A stretch of DNA of 60,830 bases from Komagataeibacter melaceti (GCF_003403295.1 NZ_QUWV01000036.1:1-60830), one strand, 5' to 3'. Numbered from the stretch's first letter, positions 20,013-35,792 are shown. Notes: a model not told the origin generated them from the sequence alone. Numbers and translations are program-made.

Positions 20013-20447
20013 ATGGCCAAAAAAATCGTTGGCTACATCAAGCTGCAAATCCCCGCCGGCAAGGCGAATCCGTCCCCGCCGGTTGGTCCGGCACTGGGTC
20101 AGCGCGGCCTGAACATCATGCAGTTCTGCAAGGAGTTCAACGCAAAGACGCAGGGTCTCGAACCCGGTATGCCGATTCCCGTCGTCATCACCGCGTATGC
20201 CGACCGTACGTTCAGCTTCATCACCAAGACCCCGCCGAACACCTACTTCCTGATGAAGGCTGCCAAGATCTCCAAGGGCAGCTCGACCGTAGGCAAGGCC
20301 GCGACCGTTGGTAAGGTCACGATCGCGCAGCTGCGCGAGATCGCGGAGACGAAGCAGAAAGACATGAACGCCAACGATATCGACGGCGCCGTGCGCATGC
20401 TGGCGGGCTCCGCCCGCTCCATGGGCATCGACGTGGTGGAGGGCTGA
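20013..20447 (+). CDS. rplK: 50S ribosomal protein L11
   Basis: A 144-residue L11, the usual length. It binds helices 43/44 of 23S rRNA in the GTPase-associated centre. The Pro-rich N-terminal loop ([15 protein letters not shown], about residues 20-34) and the C-terminal rRNA-binding domain are intact. The ATG at 20013 follows CAGGAG; an in-frame ATG at 19989 adds eight non-conserved residues. In many bacteria secE and nusG sit just upstream; here an efflux operon does. Confidence 0.98.
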   Translation: MAKKIVGYIKLQIPAGKANPSPPVGPALGQRGLNIMQFCKEFNAKTQGLEPGMPIPVVITAYADRTFSFITKTPPNTYFLMKAAKISKGSSTVGKAATVGKVTIAQLREIAETKQKDMNANDIDGAVRMLAGSARSMGIDVVEG

Positions 20448-20452
20448 TTACC

Positions 20453-21148
20453 ATGGCAAAGAACAAGCGTCTGACCGCAGCCCGCGCCGCAGTCGATACC
20501 ACCAAGCAGTACGGCCTTGATGAGGCCATCGCCCTGGTCAAGAACAACGCCAAGGCGAAGTTCGACGAGACGGTCGAAATCTCCATGAACCTGGGCATTG
20601 ACCCGCGTCATGCCGACCAGATGGTCCGTGGCCTGCTGTCCCTGCCCAACGGCACGGGCAAGACCCTGCGCGTTGGCGTGTTCGCCCGCGGCCCCAAGGC
20701 CGAGGAAGCGAAGGCCGCCGGTGCCGATGTGGTTGGTGCCGAAGACCTGGCCGAAAAGGTGCAGGCTGGCGAGATCGCCTTTGACCGCTGCATCGCGACG
20801 CCGGACATGATGGCGCTGGTGGGTCGTCTGGGCAAGATCCTTGGCCCGCGTGGCCTGATGCCCAACCCGAAGCTCGGCACCGTGACCATGGACGTGAAGG
20901 GTGCGGTTTCCGCCGCCAAGTCCGGTCAGGTCGAATACCGCGCCGAAAAGGCCGGTATCGTGCATGCTGGCGTTGGCAAGGCCTCGTTCGACGGTGCCAA
21001 GCTGGCCGAGAACATCCGCGCGTTCGTGGATGCGGTCCAGAAGGCGCGTCCCACGGGTGCCAAGGGCACGTACGTGAAGAAGATCGCCCTGTCCTCCACC
21101 ATGGGGCCGGGTGTTGCTGTTGATGTCTCCGCTTTCACGGCGGCCTGA
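20453..21148 (+). CDS. rplA: 50S ribosomal protein L1
   Basis: A 231-residue L1, the mobile L1 stalk protein that helps release deacylated tRNA from the E site. It begins 5 bases after rplK, with GGAGGG inside the rplK end as ribosome binding site. In E. coli L1 represses its own operon by binding the rplK leader; the 95-base leader here (19917-20012) is GC-rich and could hold such a site, which I could not define. Confidence 0.98.
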   Translation: MAKNKRLTAARAAVDTTKQYGLDEAIALVKNNAKAKFDETVEISMNLGIDPRHADQMVRGLLSLPNGTGKTLRVGVFARGPKAEEAKAAGADVVGAEDLAEKVQAGEIAFDRCIATPDMMALVGRLGKILGPRGLMPNPKLGTVTMDVKGAVSAAKSGQVEYRAEKAGIVHAGVGKASFDGAKLAENIRAFVDAVQKARPTGAKGTYVKKIALSSTMGPGVAVDVSAFTAA

Positions 21149-21339
21149 TATCGACTGAAGAATGACCCCACTCCGCAAGGGGAGGGGGACAGGGGGTGGG
21201 ACATGTTCCCACCTTCCGAACCTGTCCATGACCGGATGTGGCGAAAGCCTTAATTGCCCGTGCGGGCTGCAACCGGGAGACGGGGATTGCCGGATCGGGG
21301 CGAAAGCCCACACTGGTTGTTCCGTTTGAAAGGACAGGC

Positions 21340-21426
21340 GAACCGGGACGTTATCGGCCTGCCGTGGCGTCCCTAGGGTAAACCCTATCCACCGGTCCTG
21401 CCGGTGGATGATGATGGAGACGGGAT
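21340..21426 (+). promoter_or_regulatory. Candidate L10 mRNA leader upstream of rplJ
   Basis: The 278-base gap before rplJ ends in a structured region. GGGACG pairs with CGTCCC (about 21345-21373), TAGGGT can pair with ACCCTA (21374-21387), and a perfect 9-base hairpin with arms ATCCACCGG and CCGGTGGAT lies at 21387-21409, just before the ribosome binding site GGAGACGGG. L10(L12)4 autoregulation by a leader is known in other bacteria; the match here is by position and structure only. The upstream part (21149-21340) holds no gene; a GC-rich dyad around 21173-21215 may slow transcription. Confidence 0.45.
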
Positions 21427-21945
21427 TTGGACCGTACGGAGAAGCGGGAGTTTGTTGCCTCCCTCGCAGCCGTGTTCGCGAAGACGTCCATGGTCATTGT
21501 CACCCGTAATGACGGGCTGAGCGTGGCCGATGTGACTGATCTTCGGCGTCGCGTGCGTGCGGCTGGAGCTACACACAAGGTCGCGAAGAACCGGCTGGCC
21601 TCTCTCGCCCTGGCAGGGACCCAGTTCGAAGGCATCAAGCCGCTGCTGAAGGGGCCGACCGCGTTGTCGTGGGCGGATGAACCCGTGGCTGTGGCGAAGG
21701 TGCTGGTCGAGTTCGCCAAAACCAATGACAAGCTTGTTCTGCTCGGTGGATCGCTTGGTTCCCAGACGCTCGATGTCGAGAGCGTCAAGGCCCTTGCCGA
21801 ACTGCCGTCCCTGGATGCCCTGCGGGCGAAGCTGGTGGGGCTTATCTCCACGCCGGCAACGCGCGTCGCGGGTGTGCTCCAGGCACCGGCCGGACAGCTT
21901 GCGCGGGTTTTTGGTGCCTATGCCAAGACGGGCGAAGCCGCCTGA
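21427..21945 (+). CDS. rplJ: 50S ribosomal protein L10
   Basis: A 172-residue L10, base of the L7/L12 stalk. It starts at TTG 21427 (MDRTEKREFV), the only start that gives the conserved N-terminus, with GGAGACGGG just upstream. The C-terminal helix that holds L7/L12 dimers is present (about residues 135-170). It is followed by rplL after 102 bases, a gap that contains a small GC hairpin (21956-21969) and A-rich DNA. Confidence 0.97.
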   Translation: MDRTEKREFVASLAAVFAKTSMVIVTRNDGLSVADVTDLRRRVRAAGATHKVAKNRLASLALAGTQFEGIKPLLKGPTALSWADEPVAVAKVLVEFAKTNDKLVLLGGSLGSQTLDVESVKALAELPSLDALRAKLVGLISTPATRVAGVLQAPAGQLARVFGAYAKTGEAA

Positions 21946-22047
21946 GACCCCATGGCCCGGCCCGCCGGGTTATCAACAAAACGGCATTTTTCCGAAAAAA
22001 CGGGATTGTGCTGTGCCAACCAGTGTATAAATTAGGAAGACTGAATT

Positions 22048-22422
22048 ATGGCCGATCTGAACAAGATTGTCGAAGACCTGTCCGCTCTGACCGTTCTGGA
22101 AGCTGCTGAACTGTCCAAGCTGCTGGAAGAGAAGTGGGGCGTTTCCGCTGCCGCTCCGGTTGCCGTTGCTGCTGCTCCGGGTGCCGCTGCTGCTGCTCCG
22201 GCTGAAGAGAAGACCGAATTCGATGTTGTCCTGACCAAGGCGGGCGACAAGAAGATCAACGTGATCAAGGAAATCCGTGCGATCACCGGTCTGGGCCTGA
22301 AGGAAGCCAAGGATCTGGTCGAGGGTGCGCCCAAGACCATCAAGGAAGGCGCCAGCAAGGATGAAGCCGAGAAGATCAAGAAGACCCTTGAAGACAACGG
22401 TGCTTCTGTCGATATCAAATAA
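22048..22422 (+). CDS. rplL: 50S ribosomal protein L7/L12
   Basis: A 124-residue stalk protein that recruits elongation and initiation GTPases. It shows the dimerisation domain (residues 1-33), an Ala-rich hinge (about 35-53) and the C-terminal factor-binding domain with conserved [20 protein letters not shown]. The ATG follows AGGAAG with a 7-base gap. Codon choice in the hinge is strongly biased to GCT, as in highly expressed genes. Confidence 0.98.
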   Translation: MADLNKIVEDLSALTVLEAAELSKLLEEKWGVSAAAPVAVAAAPGAAAAAPAEEKTEFDVVLTKAGDKKINVIKEIRAITGLGLKEAKDLVEGAPKTIKEGASKDEAEKIKKTLEDNGASVDIK

Positions 22423-22479
22423 ATCGGCCCATCTGGATGCGTCCATGGTGGCGTAGCCGGGTTGAGATATTCAGGTGAG

Positions 22480-22656
22480 GGTGGAAACCATCAGGTTTCC
22501 GCCCCCTTGGCCGTTACAGGCGCCCTGGCCGCGAGGCTTCGGGCGCCTTCGGTGGTAGATGGGGTTGGTCCGGTCGCAAGCCGGGTTGATCCGCAAGAAT
22601 TTTCAAGGGCCGCGCAGTCCGCATGACATTCGTGTCATGACCGTGCGGGCCTGTGT
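22480..22656 (+). promoter_or_regulatory. Hairpin-rich rplL-rpoB spacer (attenuator-like)
   Basis: Three hairpins occupy the 254-base gap: 22480-22503 (10-base stem, GGTGGAAACC with GGTTTCCGCC, loop ATCA), 22519-22547 (7-base GC stem GGCGCCC/GGGCGCC) and 22622-22639 (CATGACA/TGTCATG around TTCG, extendable outward). None is followed by a T tract. In E. coli this gap holds an attenuator and an RNase III site that lower rpoBC relative to rplJL; the same role is inferred here. Confidence 0.45.
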
Positions 22657-22676
22657 GGATGGGGGCAGGATAGGCG

Positions 22677-25600
22677 ATGAACGCGGTTACAAAATCGTTC
22701 ACGGGACGCAAACGCATCCGCAAGAGCTTCGGGCATATACCCGAGGTCGCTCCGATGCCCAATCTGATCGACGTGCAGCGGGCCAGCTACGAAACATTCC
22801 TGCAGATGAATGTGGCGCCCGACAGCCGGACGTCAACGGGCCTGCAGGAAGTGTTCCGTTCCGTCTTTCCGATCAATGATTTTGCCGGGCGCGGGCGGCT
22901 GGAATTTGTCAGCTACGAACTGGAAGAACCGAAATACGACGTTGAGGAATGCATCCAGCGTGGCCTGACCTTTGCCGCGCCGCTGAAGGTGATCCTGCGC
23001 CTGATCGTGTGGGACGTGGATGAGGATACCGGGTCACGCTCGATCCGCGACATCAAGGAACAGCCGGTCTACATGGGCGACATGCCGCTCATGACCGATA
23101 ACGGCACCTTCGTCATCAACGGCACCGAGCGCGTCATCGTCAGCCAGATGCACCGCAGCCCGGGCGTGTTCTTCGATCACGACAAGGGCAAGACCCATTC
23201 CTCGGGCAAGTTCCTGTTCGCCGCGCGCGTCATTCCCTATCGCGGTTCCTGGCTCGACTTCGAATTCGACAGCAAGGACCTGATCTACGTCCGAATCGAC
23301 CGCAAGCGCAAGCTGCCGGTCACCACGCTGCTGTACGCGCTGGAAGGTGCCGCATCCGAAGCCGCGCGCGCCGCCAAGGCCGCCGAGGGCGGGGATGTGG
23401 AAGCCATGGAAATCCATGGCATGGACCCTGACGAGATCCTTAGCTACTTCTACGGCAAGGTCGAGTTCAACAAGACCCCCAAGGGCTGGGCCCGCCGCTT
23501 CGATGCGGAAGCCTTCCGTGGCCAGAAGCTGCTTGAGCCGCTGATCGACGCCCAGACCGGTGAGGAAGTCGCGCCCGCCGATGCGAAGCTGACCGCCCGC
23601 ATGGTGCGCAAGATCGCTGAAACCACCAAGGAAGTCCTGGTTGGCCCCGCTGGCCTGATCGGGCGCTTCATCGCGTCCGACATGGTCAACGAACATACCG
23701 GTGAGATCTATGCCGAAGCTGGCGATGAGCTGACCGAGCAGAAGCTCGAGGAACTCGACGGCCTCGGCCTCACCACGCTGACCACGCTGGCGATCGACGC
23801 GACGAATGGCCCGTGGATCCGCAACACGCTGGCCGTAGACAAGAACACCTCCCGCGATGACGCGCTGACCGACATCTATCGTGTCATGCGCCCCGGTGAG
23901 CCGCCGACGCCCGAAACGGCTGAAGCCATGTTCTCCGGCCTGTTCTTTGACCCGGACCGCTACGACCTGTCCGCCGTGGGCCGCGTGAAGATGAACATGC
24001 GCCTTGGCGTGGACGTGCCCGATACGGTGCGTGTCCTGCGCAAGGAAGACATCCTGCGCACCGTCAAGATCATGTGCGAGCTGAAGGACGGCCGCGGCAC
24101 GATCGACGACATCGACAACCTTGGTAACCGTCGTGTCCGCTCGGTTGGCGAACTGATGGAAAACCAGTACCGCGTCGGCCTGCTGCGCATGGAGCGCGCC
24201 ATCCGTGAGCGCATGGGTTCGGTGGATATCGACACGGTCATGCCGCATGACCTGATCAACGCCAAGCCGGCCGCTGCCGCGGTGCGTGAGTTCTTCGGTT
24301 CCTCGCAGCTCAGCCAGTTCATGGACCAGACCAACCCGCTTTCGGAAGTGACGCATAAGCGTCGCCTCTCGGCGCTTGGTCCGGGTGGCCTGACGCGTGA
24401 GCGCGCGGGCTTCGAAGTCCGTGACGTGCATCCGACGCATTATGGCCGTATCTGCCCGATCGAAACGCCGGAAGGCCCGAACATCGGTCTGATCAACTCG
24501 CTGGCCACCTACGCCAAGGTGAACAAGTACGGGTTCATCGAAACCCCGTACCGCATGGTCGAGGACGGCGTCCTGCAGGATGGCTGGAAATACCTCTCCG
24601 CCATGGAAGAGGAAAAGCTGGTCGTCGCACAGGCCGACGCCAAGCAGGATGCGCAGGGCCATCTTACGGATGAACTGGTCTCGGTGCGCCGTGGCGGTGA
24701 CTTCCGTCAGGTTCCGCCCACCGAGGTCACGGCCTGTGACGTGTCGCCCAAGCAGCTTGTCTCCGTTGCGGCAGCCCTCATCCCGTTCCTTGAGAACGAT
24801 GACGCGAACCGCGCGCTCATGGGCTCGAACATGCAGCGTCAGGCCGTGCCGCTGGTGCGTTCCGACGCGCCGCTGGTCGGCACCGGCATGGAAGCCGCCG
24901 TTGCGCATGATTCGGGTGCCGCGATCGTGGCACGCCGCCATGGCGTGGTGGACCAGATCGACGGTGCGCGTATCGTTGTCCGTGCAACGGATGAAGGTGG
25001 CGCCACGCAGGGTGTGGATATCTACCGCCTGCGCAAGTACATGCGCTCCAACCAGTCCACCTGCATCAACCAGCGGCCTCTGGTCCGCGTAGGGGATCAG
25101 GTCCGTGCGGGTGAGATCATCGCCGATGGTCCGTCCACCGAGCTGGGTGAACTGGCGCTGGGCCGCAACGTGCTCGTCGCGTTCATGCCCTGGAACGGTT
25201 ACAACTTCGAAGACTCCATCCTGATTTCCGAGCGCATCGCGCGTGATGACGTCTTCACCTCGATCCATATCGAGGAATTCGAGGTCATGGCCCGCGACAC
25301 CAAGCTGGGTCAGGAAGAAATCACGCGTGACATCCCCAATGTCGGCGAGGAAGCCCTGCGCAACCTTGACGAAGCGGGCATTGTCTATGTCGGCGCGGAA
25401 GTGAACCCCGGTGACATCCTGATCGGCAAGGTCACGCCGAAGGGTGAAAGCCCGATGACGCCGGAAGAAAAGCTCCTGCGCGCCATCTTCGGTGAAAAGG
25501 CGTCCGACGTGCGTGACACGTCGCTCAAGCTGCCGCCGGGCACCTCGGGCACCATCGTGGACGTGCGCGTGTTCTCCCGCCGTGGCGTGGACAAGGACGA

Positions 25601-26849
25601 GCGCGCAATGGCCATCGAGCGCGCCGAGATCGAACGCCTTGCCAAGGACCGTGATGATGAGCGCGCCATTCAGGAACGCTCCTTCTACAACCGCCTGCGC
25701 GAACACCTGATCGGGCAGACGGCTGGCACGGGCTTCAAGGGCATTCGTTCCGGCACGGTCATTACCGATGAAGTGCTGTCTGAGCATCCGCGCGGTGCAT
25801 GGCGCAACATAACGGTCGCGTCCGATGAGGTCATGGCCGAGCTTGAAACCCTGCGTCGTGAATTCGATGCGGCTGTTGCCAAGATTCAGGCCCGTTTCGA
25901 CAACAAGGTCGAGAAGCTCCAGCGCGGTGATGAACTGCCGCCGGGCGTGATGAAGATGGTCAAGGTGTTCGTCGCGGTGAAGCGCAAGCTGCAGCCAGGC
26001 GACAAGATGGCCGGCCGCCATGGCAACAAGGGTGTCGTCTCCCGCGTCGTGCCGGTCGAGGACATGCCGTTCCTTGAGGATGGCACATCCGTTGACCTGG
26101 TTCTGAACCCGCTGGGCGTGCCGTCGCGCATGAACGTGGGGCAGATCTTGGAAACGCATCTGGGCTGGGCCTGCGCCAATATCGGGCGGCAGATCGGCCA
26201 GCTTGCCGATGAATACCAGCGCAATGGCGAGAAGCGGCAGGAACTGCTTGAGGAACTGAAGTCCGTTTATGGCGACAAGGTCTATGAAGACCAGATCGGT
26301 GACATGACGGATGCGCAGCTTCTTGAACTGTGCGGTAACCTGCGCAAGGGCGTGCCGATCGCAACCCCGGTGTTTGATGGCGCATCCATCCCCGATATCG
26401 AGGCGATGCTGACCAAGGCTGGCGTGAACAAGTCGGGCCAGTCCCAGCTGATCGACGGCCGGACGGGCGAGCCCTTCGAGCGCAAGACCACGGTCGGTTA
26501 CATCTACATGCTCAAGCTGCATCACCTTGTCGATGACAAGATCCATGCACGCTCCATCGGCCCGTATTCGCTGGTGACCCAGCAGCCGCTGGGCGGTAAG
26601 GCGCAGTTCGGTGGGCAGCGCTTTGGTGAGATGGAAGTGTGGGCGCTGGAAGCTTACGGCGCCGCCTACACACTGCAGGAGATGCTGACCGTCAAATCGG
26701 ATGACGTCTCCGGTCGTACCAAGGTGTATGAGGCGATCGTGCGCGAGCAGGACGACTTTGAAGCCGGTATTCCGGAAAGCTTCAACGTCCTGATCAAGGA
26801 ACTGAAGTCCCTTGGGCTGAATGTTGACCTTGAGCAGAGCGGTTCCTGA
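22677..26849 (+). CDS. rpoB: RNA polymerase subunit beta
   Basis: A 1390-residue beta subunit with the full set of conserved regions. The rifampicin region (about residues 530-600; [17 protein letters not shown] then [13 protein letters not shown]) carries the wild-type residues at the positions usually changed in resistant mutants. [12 protein letters not shown] and the C-terminal clamp segment are intact. The start ATG 22677 follows a weak AGG. rpoC follows after 102 bases that contain a 9-base hairpin (26898-26922). Confidence 0.99.
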   Translation: MNAVTKSFTGRKRIRKSFGHIPEVAPMPNLIDVQRASYETFLQMNVAPDSRTSTGLQEVFRSVFPINDFAGRGRLEFVSYELEEPKYDVEECIQRGLTFAAPLKVILRLIVWDVDEDTGSRSIRDIKEQPVYMGDMPLMTDNGTFVINGTERVIVSQMHRSPGVFFDHDKGKTHSSGKFLFAARVIPYRGSWLDFEFDSKDLIYVRIDRKRKLPVTTLLYALEGAASEAARAAKAAEGGDVEAMEIHGMDPDEILSYFYGKVEFNKTPKGWARRFDAEAFRGQKLLEPLIDAQTGEEVAPADAKLTARMVRKIAETTKEVLVGPAGLIGRFIASDMVNEHTGEIYAEAGDELTEQKLEELDGLGLTTLTTLAIDATNGPWIRNTLAVDKNTSRDDALTDIYRVMRPGEPPTPETAEAMFSGLFFDPDRYDLSAVGRVKMNMRLGVDVPDTVRVLRKEDILRTVKIMCELKDGRGTIDDIDNLGNRRVRSVGELMENQYRVGLLRMERAIRERMGSVDIDTVMPHDLINAKPAAAAVREFFGSSQLSQFMDQTNPLSEVTHKRRLSALGPGGLTRERAGFEVRDVHPTHYGRICPIETPEGPNIGLINSLATYAKVNKYGFIETPYRMVEDGVLQDGWKYLSAMEEEKLVVAQADAKQDAQGHLTDELVSVRRGGDFRQVPPTEVTACDVSPKQLVSVAAALIPFLENDDANRALMGSNMQRQAVPLVRSDAPLVGTGMEAAVAHDSGAAIVARRHGVVDQIDGARIVVRATDEGGATQGVDIYRLRKYMRSNQSTCINQRPLVRVGDQVRAGEIIADGPSTELGELALGRNVLVAFMPWNGYNFEDSILISERIARDDVFTSIHIEEFEVMARDTKLGQEEITRDIPNVGEEALRNLDEAGIVYVGAEVNPGDILIGKVTPKGESPMTPEEKLLRAIFGEKASDVRDTSLKLPPGTSGTIVDVRVFSRRGVDKDERAMAIERAEIERLAKDRDDERAIQERSFYNRLREHLIGQTAGTGFKGIRSGTVITDEVLSEHPRGAWRNITVASDEVMAELETLRREFDAAVAKIQARFDNKVEKLQRGDELPPGVMKMVKVFVAVKRKLQPGDKMAGRHGNKGVVSRVVPVEDMPFLEDGTSVDLVLNPLGVPSRMNVGQILETHLGWACANIGRQIGQLADEYQRNGEKRQELLEELKSVYGDKVYEDQIGDMTDAQLLELCGNLRKGVPIATPVFDGASIPDIEAMLTKAGVNKSGQSQLIDGRTGEPFERKTTVGYIYMLKLHHLVDDKIHARSIGPYSLVTQQPLGGKAQFGGQRFGEMEVWALEAYGAAYTLQEMLTVKSDDVSGRTKVYEAIVREQDDFEAGIPESFNVLIKELKSLGLNVDLEQSGS

Positions 26850-26909
26850 TCCGGGCCCCATGTTGCACATCGGTCCATACGTTTTTCTTTCAGGAGTGGA
26901 GGCAGGTGA

Positions 26910-31148
<4,239 letters not shown>

Positions 31149-31163
31149 CCATACGAACCACAT

Positions 31164-31193
31164 TTCCGGATACCGGGCAGCTGGTATCCGGAA
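31164..31193 (+). terminator. Hairpin after rpoC (terminator or processing site)
   Basis: Arms TTCCGGATACC and GGTATCCGGAA are perfectly complementary over 11 bases with an 8-base loop, 16 bases after the rpoC stop. There is no T tract after it, so it may act with Rho or protect the 3' end rather than be a classic intrinsic terminator. Confidence 0.55.
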
Positions 31194-31315
31194 TGATTCG
31201 GTGCTGCACTATTGTCACCATCCGATTCCGGCGCTATCTGCTGCGGACCGGAACGGTGTTCCAGGCTGGCGTAACGGATTCGTTGCGTCAGACCATAGCG
31301 AATCCTGCGCAAGGC

Positions 31316-31351
31316 TTGACTTTTGGTCATTATGCCCGTAGGTTCCGCGCC
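31316..31351 (+). promoter_or_regulatory. Candidate promoter of the rpsL (str) operon
   Basis: TTGACT (31316-31321), a 17-base spacer, TAGGTT (31339-31344) and a GC discriminator containing CGCGCC (31346-31351). Downstream CTC is shared with the rpsM promoter. Initiation would be near 31352. Confidence 0.6.
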
Positions 31352-31562
31352 CTCGGCTAGCCCTGTCTGAAAGACGTTGTTGGCCGTCGAATGCAGCATG
31401 CAGACATGCGGTACCGCAGTCCGGGAATCGGGCTGCCCAGGCCGGATGTAAATATGATGCCCGAACGGATGGTTGTCATTCGTTGGGGTTTTGTTGTGAA
31501 CGACAGTCGGCAGCCGGACATGCGGTTGGCCGGCCGAATTTTGTAAGGATCGGGAAAGGCGT

Positions 31563-31934
31563 ATGCCGACCATCAACCAGTTGATCGCGAAAGGTCGCGA
31601 GCCCGCAGCCAAACGCAACAAGGTGCCTGCCCTGCAGGGCTGTCCGCAGAAGCGTGGCGTTTGTACTCGTGTTTACACAACCACACCGAAGAAGCCGAAC
31701 TCGGCTCTGCGTAAGGTGGCAAAGGTACGCCTGACAAACGGTTATGAGGTTGTGAGCTATATTCCGGGTGAGGGGCATAACCTCCAGGAACATAGTGTTG
31801 TCCTGATCCGTGGTGGTCGCGTTAAGGATCTTCCTGGCGTGCGTTATCACATCCTGCGCGGCGTTCTGGACACCCAGGGTATCGCCAAGCGTCGTCAGCG
31901 TCGCTCGCTCTATGGCGCGAAGCGTCCTAAGTAA
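31563..31934 (+). CDS. rpsL: 30S ribosomal protein S12
   Basis: A 123-residue S12, the decoding-centre protein. Lys43 ([11 protein letters not shown]) and Lys88 (GGRVKDLPG), the usual streptomycin-resistance positions, are wild type. It opens the str group here, with its own promoter and a GGGAAAGG ribosome binding site. rpsG follows after 15 bases. Confidence 0.99.
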   Translation: MPTINQLIAKGREPAAKRNKVPALQGCPQKRGVCTRVYTTTPKKPNSALRKVAKVRLTNGYEVVSYIPGEGHNLQEHSVVLIRGGRVKDLPGVRYHILRGVLDTQGIAKRRQRRSLYGAKRPK

Positions 31935-31949
31935 AAGGAATAACGAGGC

Positions 31950-32426
31950 ATGAGTCGCCGTCATCGCGCAGTCAAGCGCGAGATTCTTCCCGATCCGAAA
32001 TTTGGTGACGTCGTCATTACGCGTTTCATGAACGCCCTGATGTACGACGGCAAGAAGTCCACCGCTGAAGGGATCGTCTATGGCGCCCTTGAGGTGCTGC
32101 GTCGCCGTGGTGGTGCAGCTGCGGACCCTGTGGTGATGTTCCACAGTGCGCTGGACAACGTTAAGCCGGCTGTCGAGGTGCGTTCCCGCCGCGTTGGCGG
32201 TGCGACATACCAGGTTCCGGTCGAAGTCCGGGCCGAGCGCCGCCAGGCGCTGGCCATCCGCTGGCTGATCGACGCTTCGCGCAAGCGGGGCGAGAACACC
32301 ATGCAGGAGCGTCTGTCCAACGAACTTCTTGACGCCGTCAACAACCGTGGCGCCGCAGTCAAGAAGCGCGAAGACACGCACCGCATGGCGGAAGCCAACA
32401 AGGCATTCAGTCATTACCGCTGGTAA
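31950..32426 (+). CDS. rpsG: 30S ribosomal protein S7
   Basis: A 158-residue S7, which nucleates assembly of the 30S head and contacts the E-site tRNA. The N-terminal [19 protein letters not shown] and the ending [13 protein letters not shown] are typical. fusA normally follows it in bacteria; here the next gene is tuf after 93 bases. That gap contains two short hairpins (32437-32454 and 32460-32472) but no remnant of fusA that I can see. Confidence 0.99.
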   Translation: MSRRHRAVKREILPDPKFGDVVITRFMNALMYDGKKSTAEGIVYGALEVLRRRGGAAADPVVMFHSALDNVKPAVEVRSRRVGGATYQVPVEVRAERRQALAIRWLIDASRKRGENTMQERLSNELLDAVNNRGAAVKKREDTHRMAEANKAFSHYRW

Positions 32427-32519
32427 AGGCGGTCTGGCCGGTCTATCTACCGGCTCGACTTCCGAAACGGAACTTTCCAACCCGACTCTCGGCACGAGGC
32501 TGAGTTAACGGAGAAAACG

Positions 32520-33710
<1,191 letters not shown>

Positions 33711-33734
33711 TCGGACGTAGCTGAACTGTGGCAT

Positions 33735-33761
33735 CCCGGTCGGAGCAATCCGGCCGGGTTT
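33735..33761 (+). terminator. Hairpin between tuf and rpsJ
   Basis: A 10-base stem (CCCGGTCGGA with TCCGGCCGGG, one G-T pair) closed by a GCAA tetraloop and followed by only three T. It lies 24 bases after the tuf stop and is probably a partial terminator or an RNA-processing site that separates tuf from the S10 operon. Confidence 0.55.
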
Positions 33762-33814
33762 CCATTGCGGATCGGGTTCCCCCGAATCAGGTAAAGTTGG
33801 ACTGAAATAGAAAG

Positions 33815-34123
33815 ATGGACAACCAGAACATCCGCATTCGCCTGAAGGCGTACGATCATCGGGTGCTAGACAACAGCACGAAGGAGATCGTCAACACGGC
33901 GAAGCGTACGGGTGCGCGGGTTCGGGGTCCTATCCCGCTGCCGACGCATATTGAACGGTTTACCGTAAACCGCTCCCCCCACGTGGACAAGAAAAGCCGC
34001 GAGCAGTTCGAAATTCGGACCCATCGCCGGCTGCTCGACATTGTCGAGCCGACCCCGCAGACCGTGGACGCTCTCATGAAACTCGACCTCGCCGCTGGCG
34101 TGGATGTCGAGATTAAACTCTAA
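33815..34123 (+). CDS. rpsJ: 30S ribosomal protein S10
   Basis: A 102-residue S10, part of the 30S head; with NusB it also serves in antitermination complexes. It leads the S10 operon here, 104 bases after tuf. The ending [15 protein letters not shown] is conserved. A weak promoter might lie near 33764-33800, but no convincing boxes were found, so read-through from tuf is likely. Confidence 0.98.
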   Translation: MDNQNIRIRLKAYDHRVLDNSTKEIVNTAKRTGARVRGPIPLPTHIERFTVNRSPHVDKKSREQFEIRTHRRLLDIVEPTPQTVDALMKLDLAAGVDVEIKL

Positions 34124-34133
34124 GGTCCAGACG

Positions 34134-34817
34134 ATGCGCACCGGATTGATCGCAAAAAAGCTGGGTATGACCCGGCTGTTCAAGGAAGATGGCACACATG
34201 TGCCGGTGACTGTCCTGCAGGTTGATGATCTGCAGGTGGTTGATGTCCGCACCACCGAGCGCGACGGCTATGCCGCCGTGCAGCTGGGTGCAGGCAAGGC
34301 CAAGGTCAAGAATGTGTCGAAGCCGAACCGCGGCCATTTTGCCAAGGCCAAGGTCGAGCCCAAGAAGAAGCTGGCTGAATTCCGCGTTGCGGATGATGCC
34401 GTCCTGGAAGTCGGGGCTTCTCTGTCCGCCGCCCATTTCGTGGCGGGGCAGAAGGTGGACGTTACCGGCACCAGCAAAGGTAAGGGTTTCGCTGGCGCGA
34501 TGAAGCGCTGGAACTTTGCCGGTCTCGAAGCCACCCACGGTGTCTCGATCAGTCACCGTTCACACGGTTCGACGGGTAACCGTCAGGATCCGGGTAAGGT
34601 CTTCAAGAACAAGAAGATGGCTGGCCATCTCGGTTCCGAGCGTGTCACCACGCTGAACCTCGAGGTAGCGGCTGTCGATGCCGAAAAGAACCTCATCATG
34701 ATCCGCGGCTCCGTGCCGGGCGGAAAGAATGAAGTGGTTCTGGTTCGTGATGCGATCAAGAAGGCCCGTCATGCCGAGGCGCCGTATCCGGCGGCCCTGG
34801 TTGAGGCTGCGGGCTGA
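34134..34817 (+). CDS. rplC: 50S ribosomal protein L3
   Basis: A 227-residue L3, an early assembly protein near the peptidyl transferase centre. The start at ATG 34134 (MRTGLIAKK) is the conserved one; an in-frame GTG-type extension overlaps rps[21 protein letters not shown] includes the Gln that is methylated in relatives. It begins 10 bases after rpsJ. Confidence 0.98.
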   Translation: MRTGLIAKKLGMTRLFKEDGTHVPVTVLQVDDLQVVDVRTTERDGYAAVQLGAGKAKVKNVSKPNRGHFAKAKVEPKKKLAEFRVADDAVLEVGASLSAAHFVAGQKVDVTGTSKGKGFAGAMKRWNFAGLEATHGVSISHRSHGSTGNRQDPGKVFKNKKMAGHLGSERVTTLNLEVAAVDAEKNLIMIRGSVPGGKNEVVLVRDAIKKARHAEAPYPAALVEAAG

Positions 34818-34829
34818 GGATAGAGGGCA

Positions 34830-35444
34830 ATGGATTACGAGATCAAAACCCTCGATAACGGGAGCGCAGGTACCGCCAGCCTTCCGGACGAGATTTTCGC
34901 CGCAACGCCGCGCACCGATATCATGGCGCGCGTGGTGCACTGGCAGCTGGCCAAGCGCCGGGCAGGGACTCACAAGGTCAAGGGCATGGGGGAAGTCTCC
35001 GGCACGACCAAGAAGCCCTACCGGCAGAAGGGCACGGGTAGCGCCCGCCAGGGTTCGCTGCGTTCGCCGCAGTATCGTACCGGTGGTGCGGTCCATGGTC
35101 CGGTCGTGCGCGACCATGGCTATGACCTGCCCAAGAAGGTGCGTCGCCTGGGCCTGATTTCCGCCCTGTCGCAGAAGGCGGCGGAAGGCAAGCTGGTCGT
35201 GCTCGATGCAGCGACTGCCTCCGGCAAATCCGCCGAGCTGGCCCGCAAGCTGAAGGCCCTGGGCTGGACGTCCGCGCTGATCGTGGACGCGGCTGTTGAA
35301 GAGAACTTCGGCCGCGCCGCGCGCAACCTGCCGAAGATCGACATTCTTCCGACTGTGGGTGCGAATGTCTATGACATCCTGAACCACGAGGTGCTGGCGA
35401 TCACCCGCGCCGGGGTTGAGGGCCTGAAGGAGCGTCTGGCATGA
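34830..35444 (+). CDS. rplD: 50S ribosomal protein L4
   Basis: A 204-residue L4 whose extended loop lines the exit tunnel ([20 protein letters not shown], about residues 60-80). In E. coli L4 also represses the S10 operon; no matching leader is obvious here. Its stop overlaps the rplW start by 4 bases (ATGA). Confidence 0.98.
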   Translation: MDYEIKTLDNGSAGTASLPDEIFAATPRTDIMARVVHWQLAKRRAGTHKVKGMGEVSGTTKKPYRQKGTGSARQGSLRSPQYRTGGAVHGPVVRDHGYDLPKKVRRLGLISALSQKAAEGKLVVLDAATASGKSAELARKLKALGWTSALIVDAAVEENFGRAARNLPKIDILPTVGANVYDILNHEVLAITRAGVEGLKERLA

Positions 35445-35776
35445 CCAACATCCTGGCAATCCGCAAGAAGGCGGAACGTATGTCCCGGGAAGCGATGTAC
35501 GACATCATCCGCTCCCCCCTGATCACGGAAAAGGCGACAGCCCTGTCCGAGAAGAATCAGGTCGGTTTCAAGGTCGCGATCACCGCGACGAAGCCGGAGA
35601 TCAAGGTAGCGGTCGAGACGCTGTTCGGTGTGAAGGTTCTGGGTGTGAACACACTCATCCAGAAGGGGAAGACCAAGCGCTTCAAGGGACGTCCCGGCCA
35701 GCGTTCGGATGTGAAGAAGGCGTTTGTCCAGCTTGCCGAGGGTCAGTCCATTGACCTGACCGCGAAGCTGGTCTGA
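35441..35776 (+). CDS. rplW: 50S ribosomal protein L23
   Basis: A 111-residue L23 at the tunnel exit, docking site for trigger factor and SRP. The conserved core begins at [14 protein letters not shown]. The chosen start overlaps rplD as ATGA; an internal ATG at 35480 would drop 13 residues and is an alternative, since E. coli L23 has about 100. Confidence 0.97.
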   Translation: MTNILAIRKKAERMSREAMYDIIRSPLITEKATALSEKNQVGFKVAITATKPEIKVAVETLFGVKVLGVNTLIQKGKTKRFKGRPGQRSDVKKAFVQLAEGQSIDLTAKLV

Positions 35777-35792
35777 CGCGGGGTGACAAGAA

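Larger units (their letters stand above)
31149..31562 (+). other. rpoC-rpsL intergenic region: hairpin, promoter and structured leader
   Basis: This 414-base gap has no gene. From left to right it holds the rpoC 3' hairpin (31164-31193), about 120 bases without a visible feature, a candidate promoter (31316-31351) and a leader of about 210 bases. The leader contains an 8-base hairpin (31416-31436, GCAGTCCG with CGGGCTGC) and ends in GGGAAAGG before rpsL. The leader could be a ribosomal-protein target site, in analogy to S7 control of str in E. coli, but the site differs in position and I cannot match it. Confidence 0.6.

Noticed and set aside
22006-22031. TTGTGC and TATAAA as an rplL promoter
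   Set aside because: The spacer is only 14 bases and initiation would fall in the ribosome binding site of rplL.
24280-24480. Rifampicin-resistance change in rpoB, or streptomycin-resistance change in rpsL
   Set aside because: The residues at the usual positions look wild type in both proteins.
23034-26870. 1278-codon open frame on the minus strand opposite rpoB
   Set aside because: A shadow of rpoB codon bias; no recognisable domain, and no ribosome binding site that would support it.
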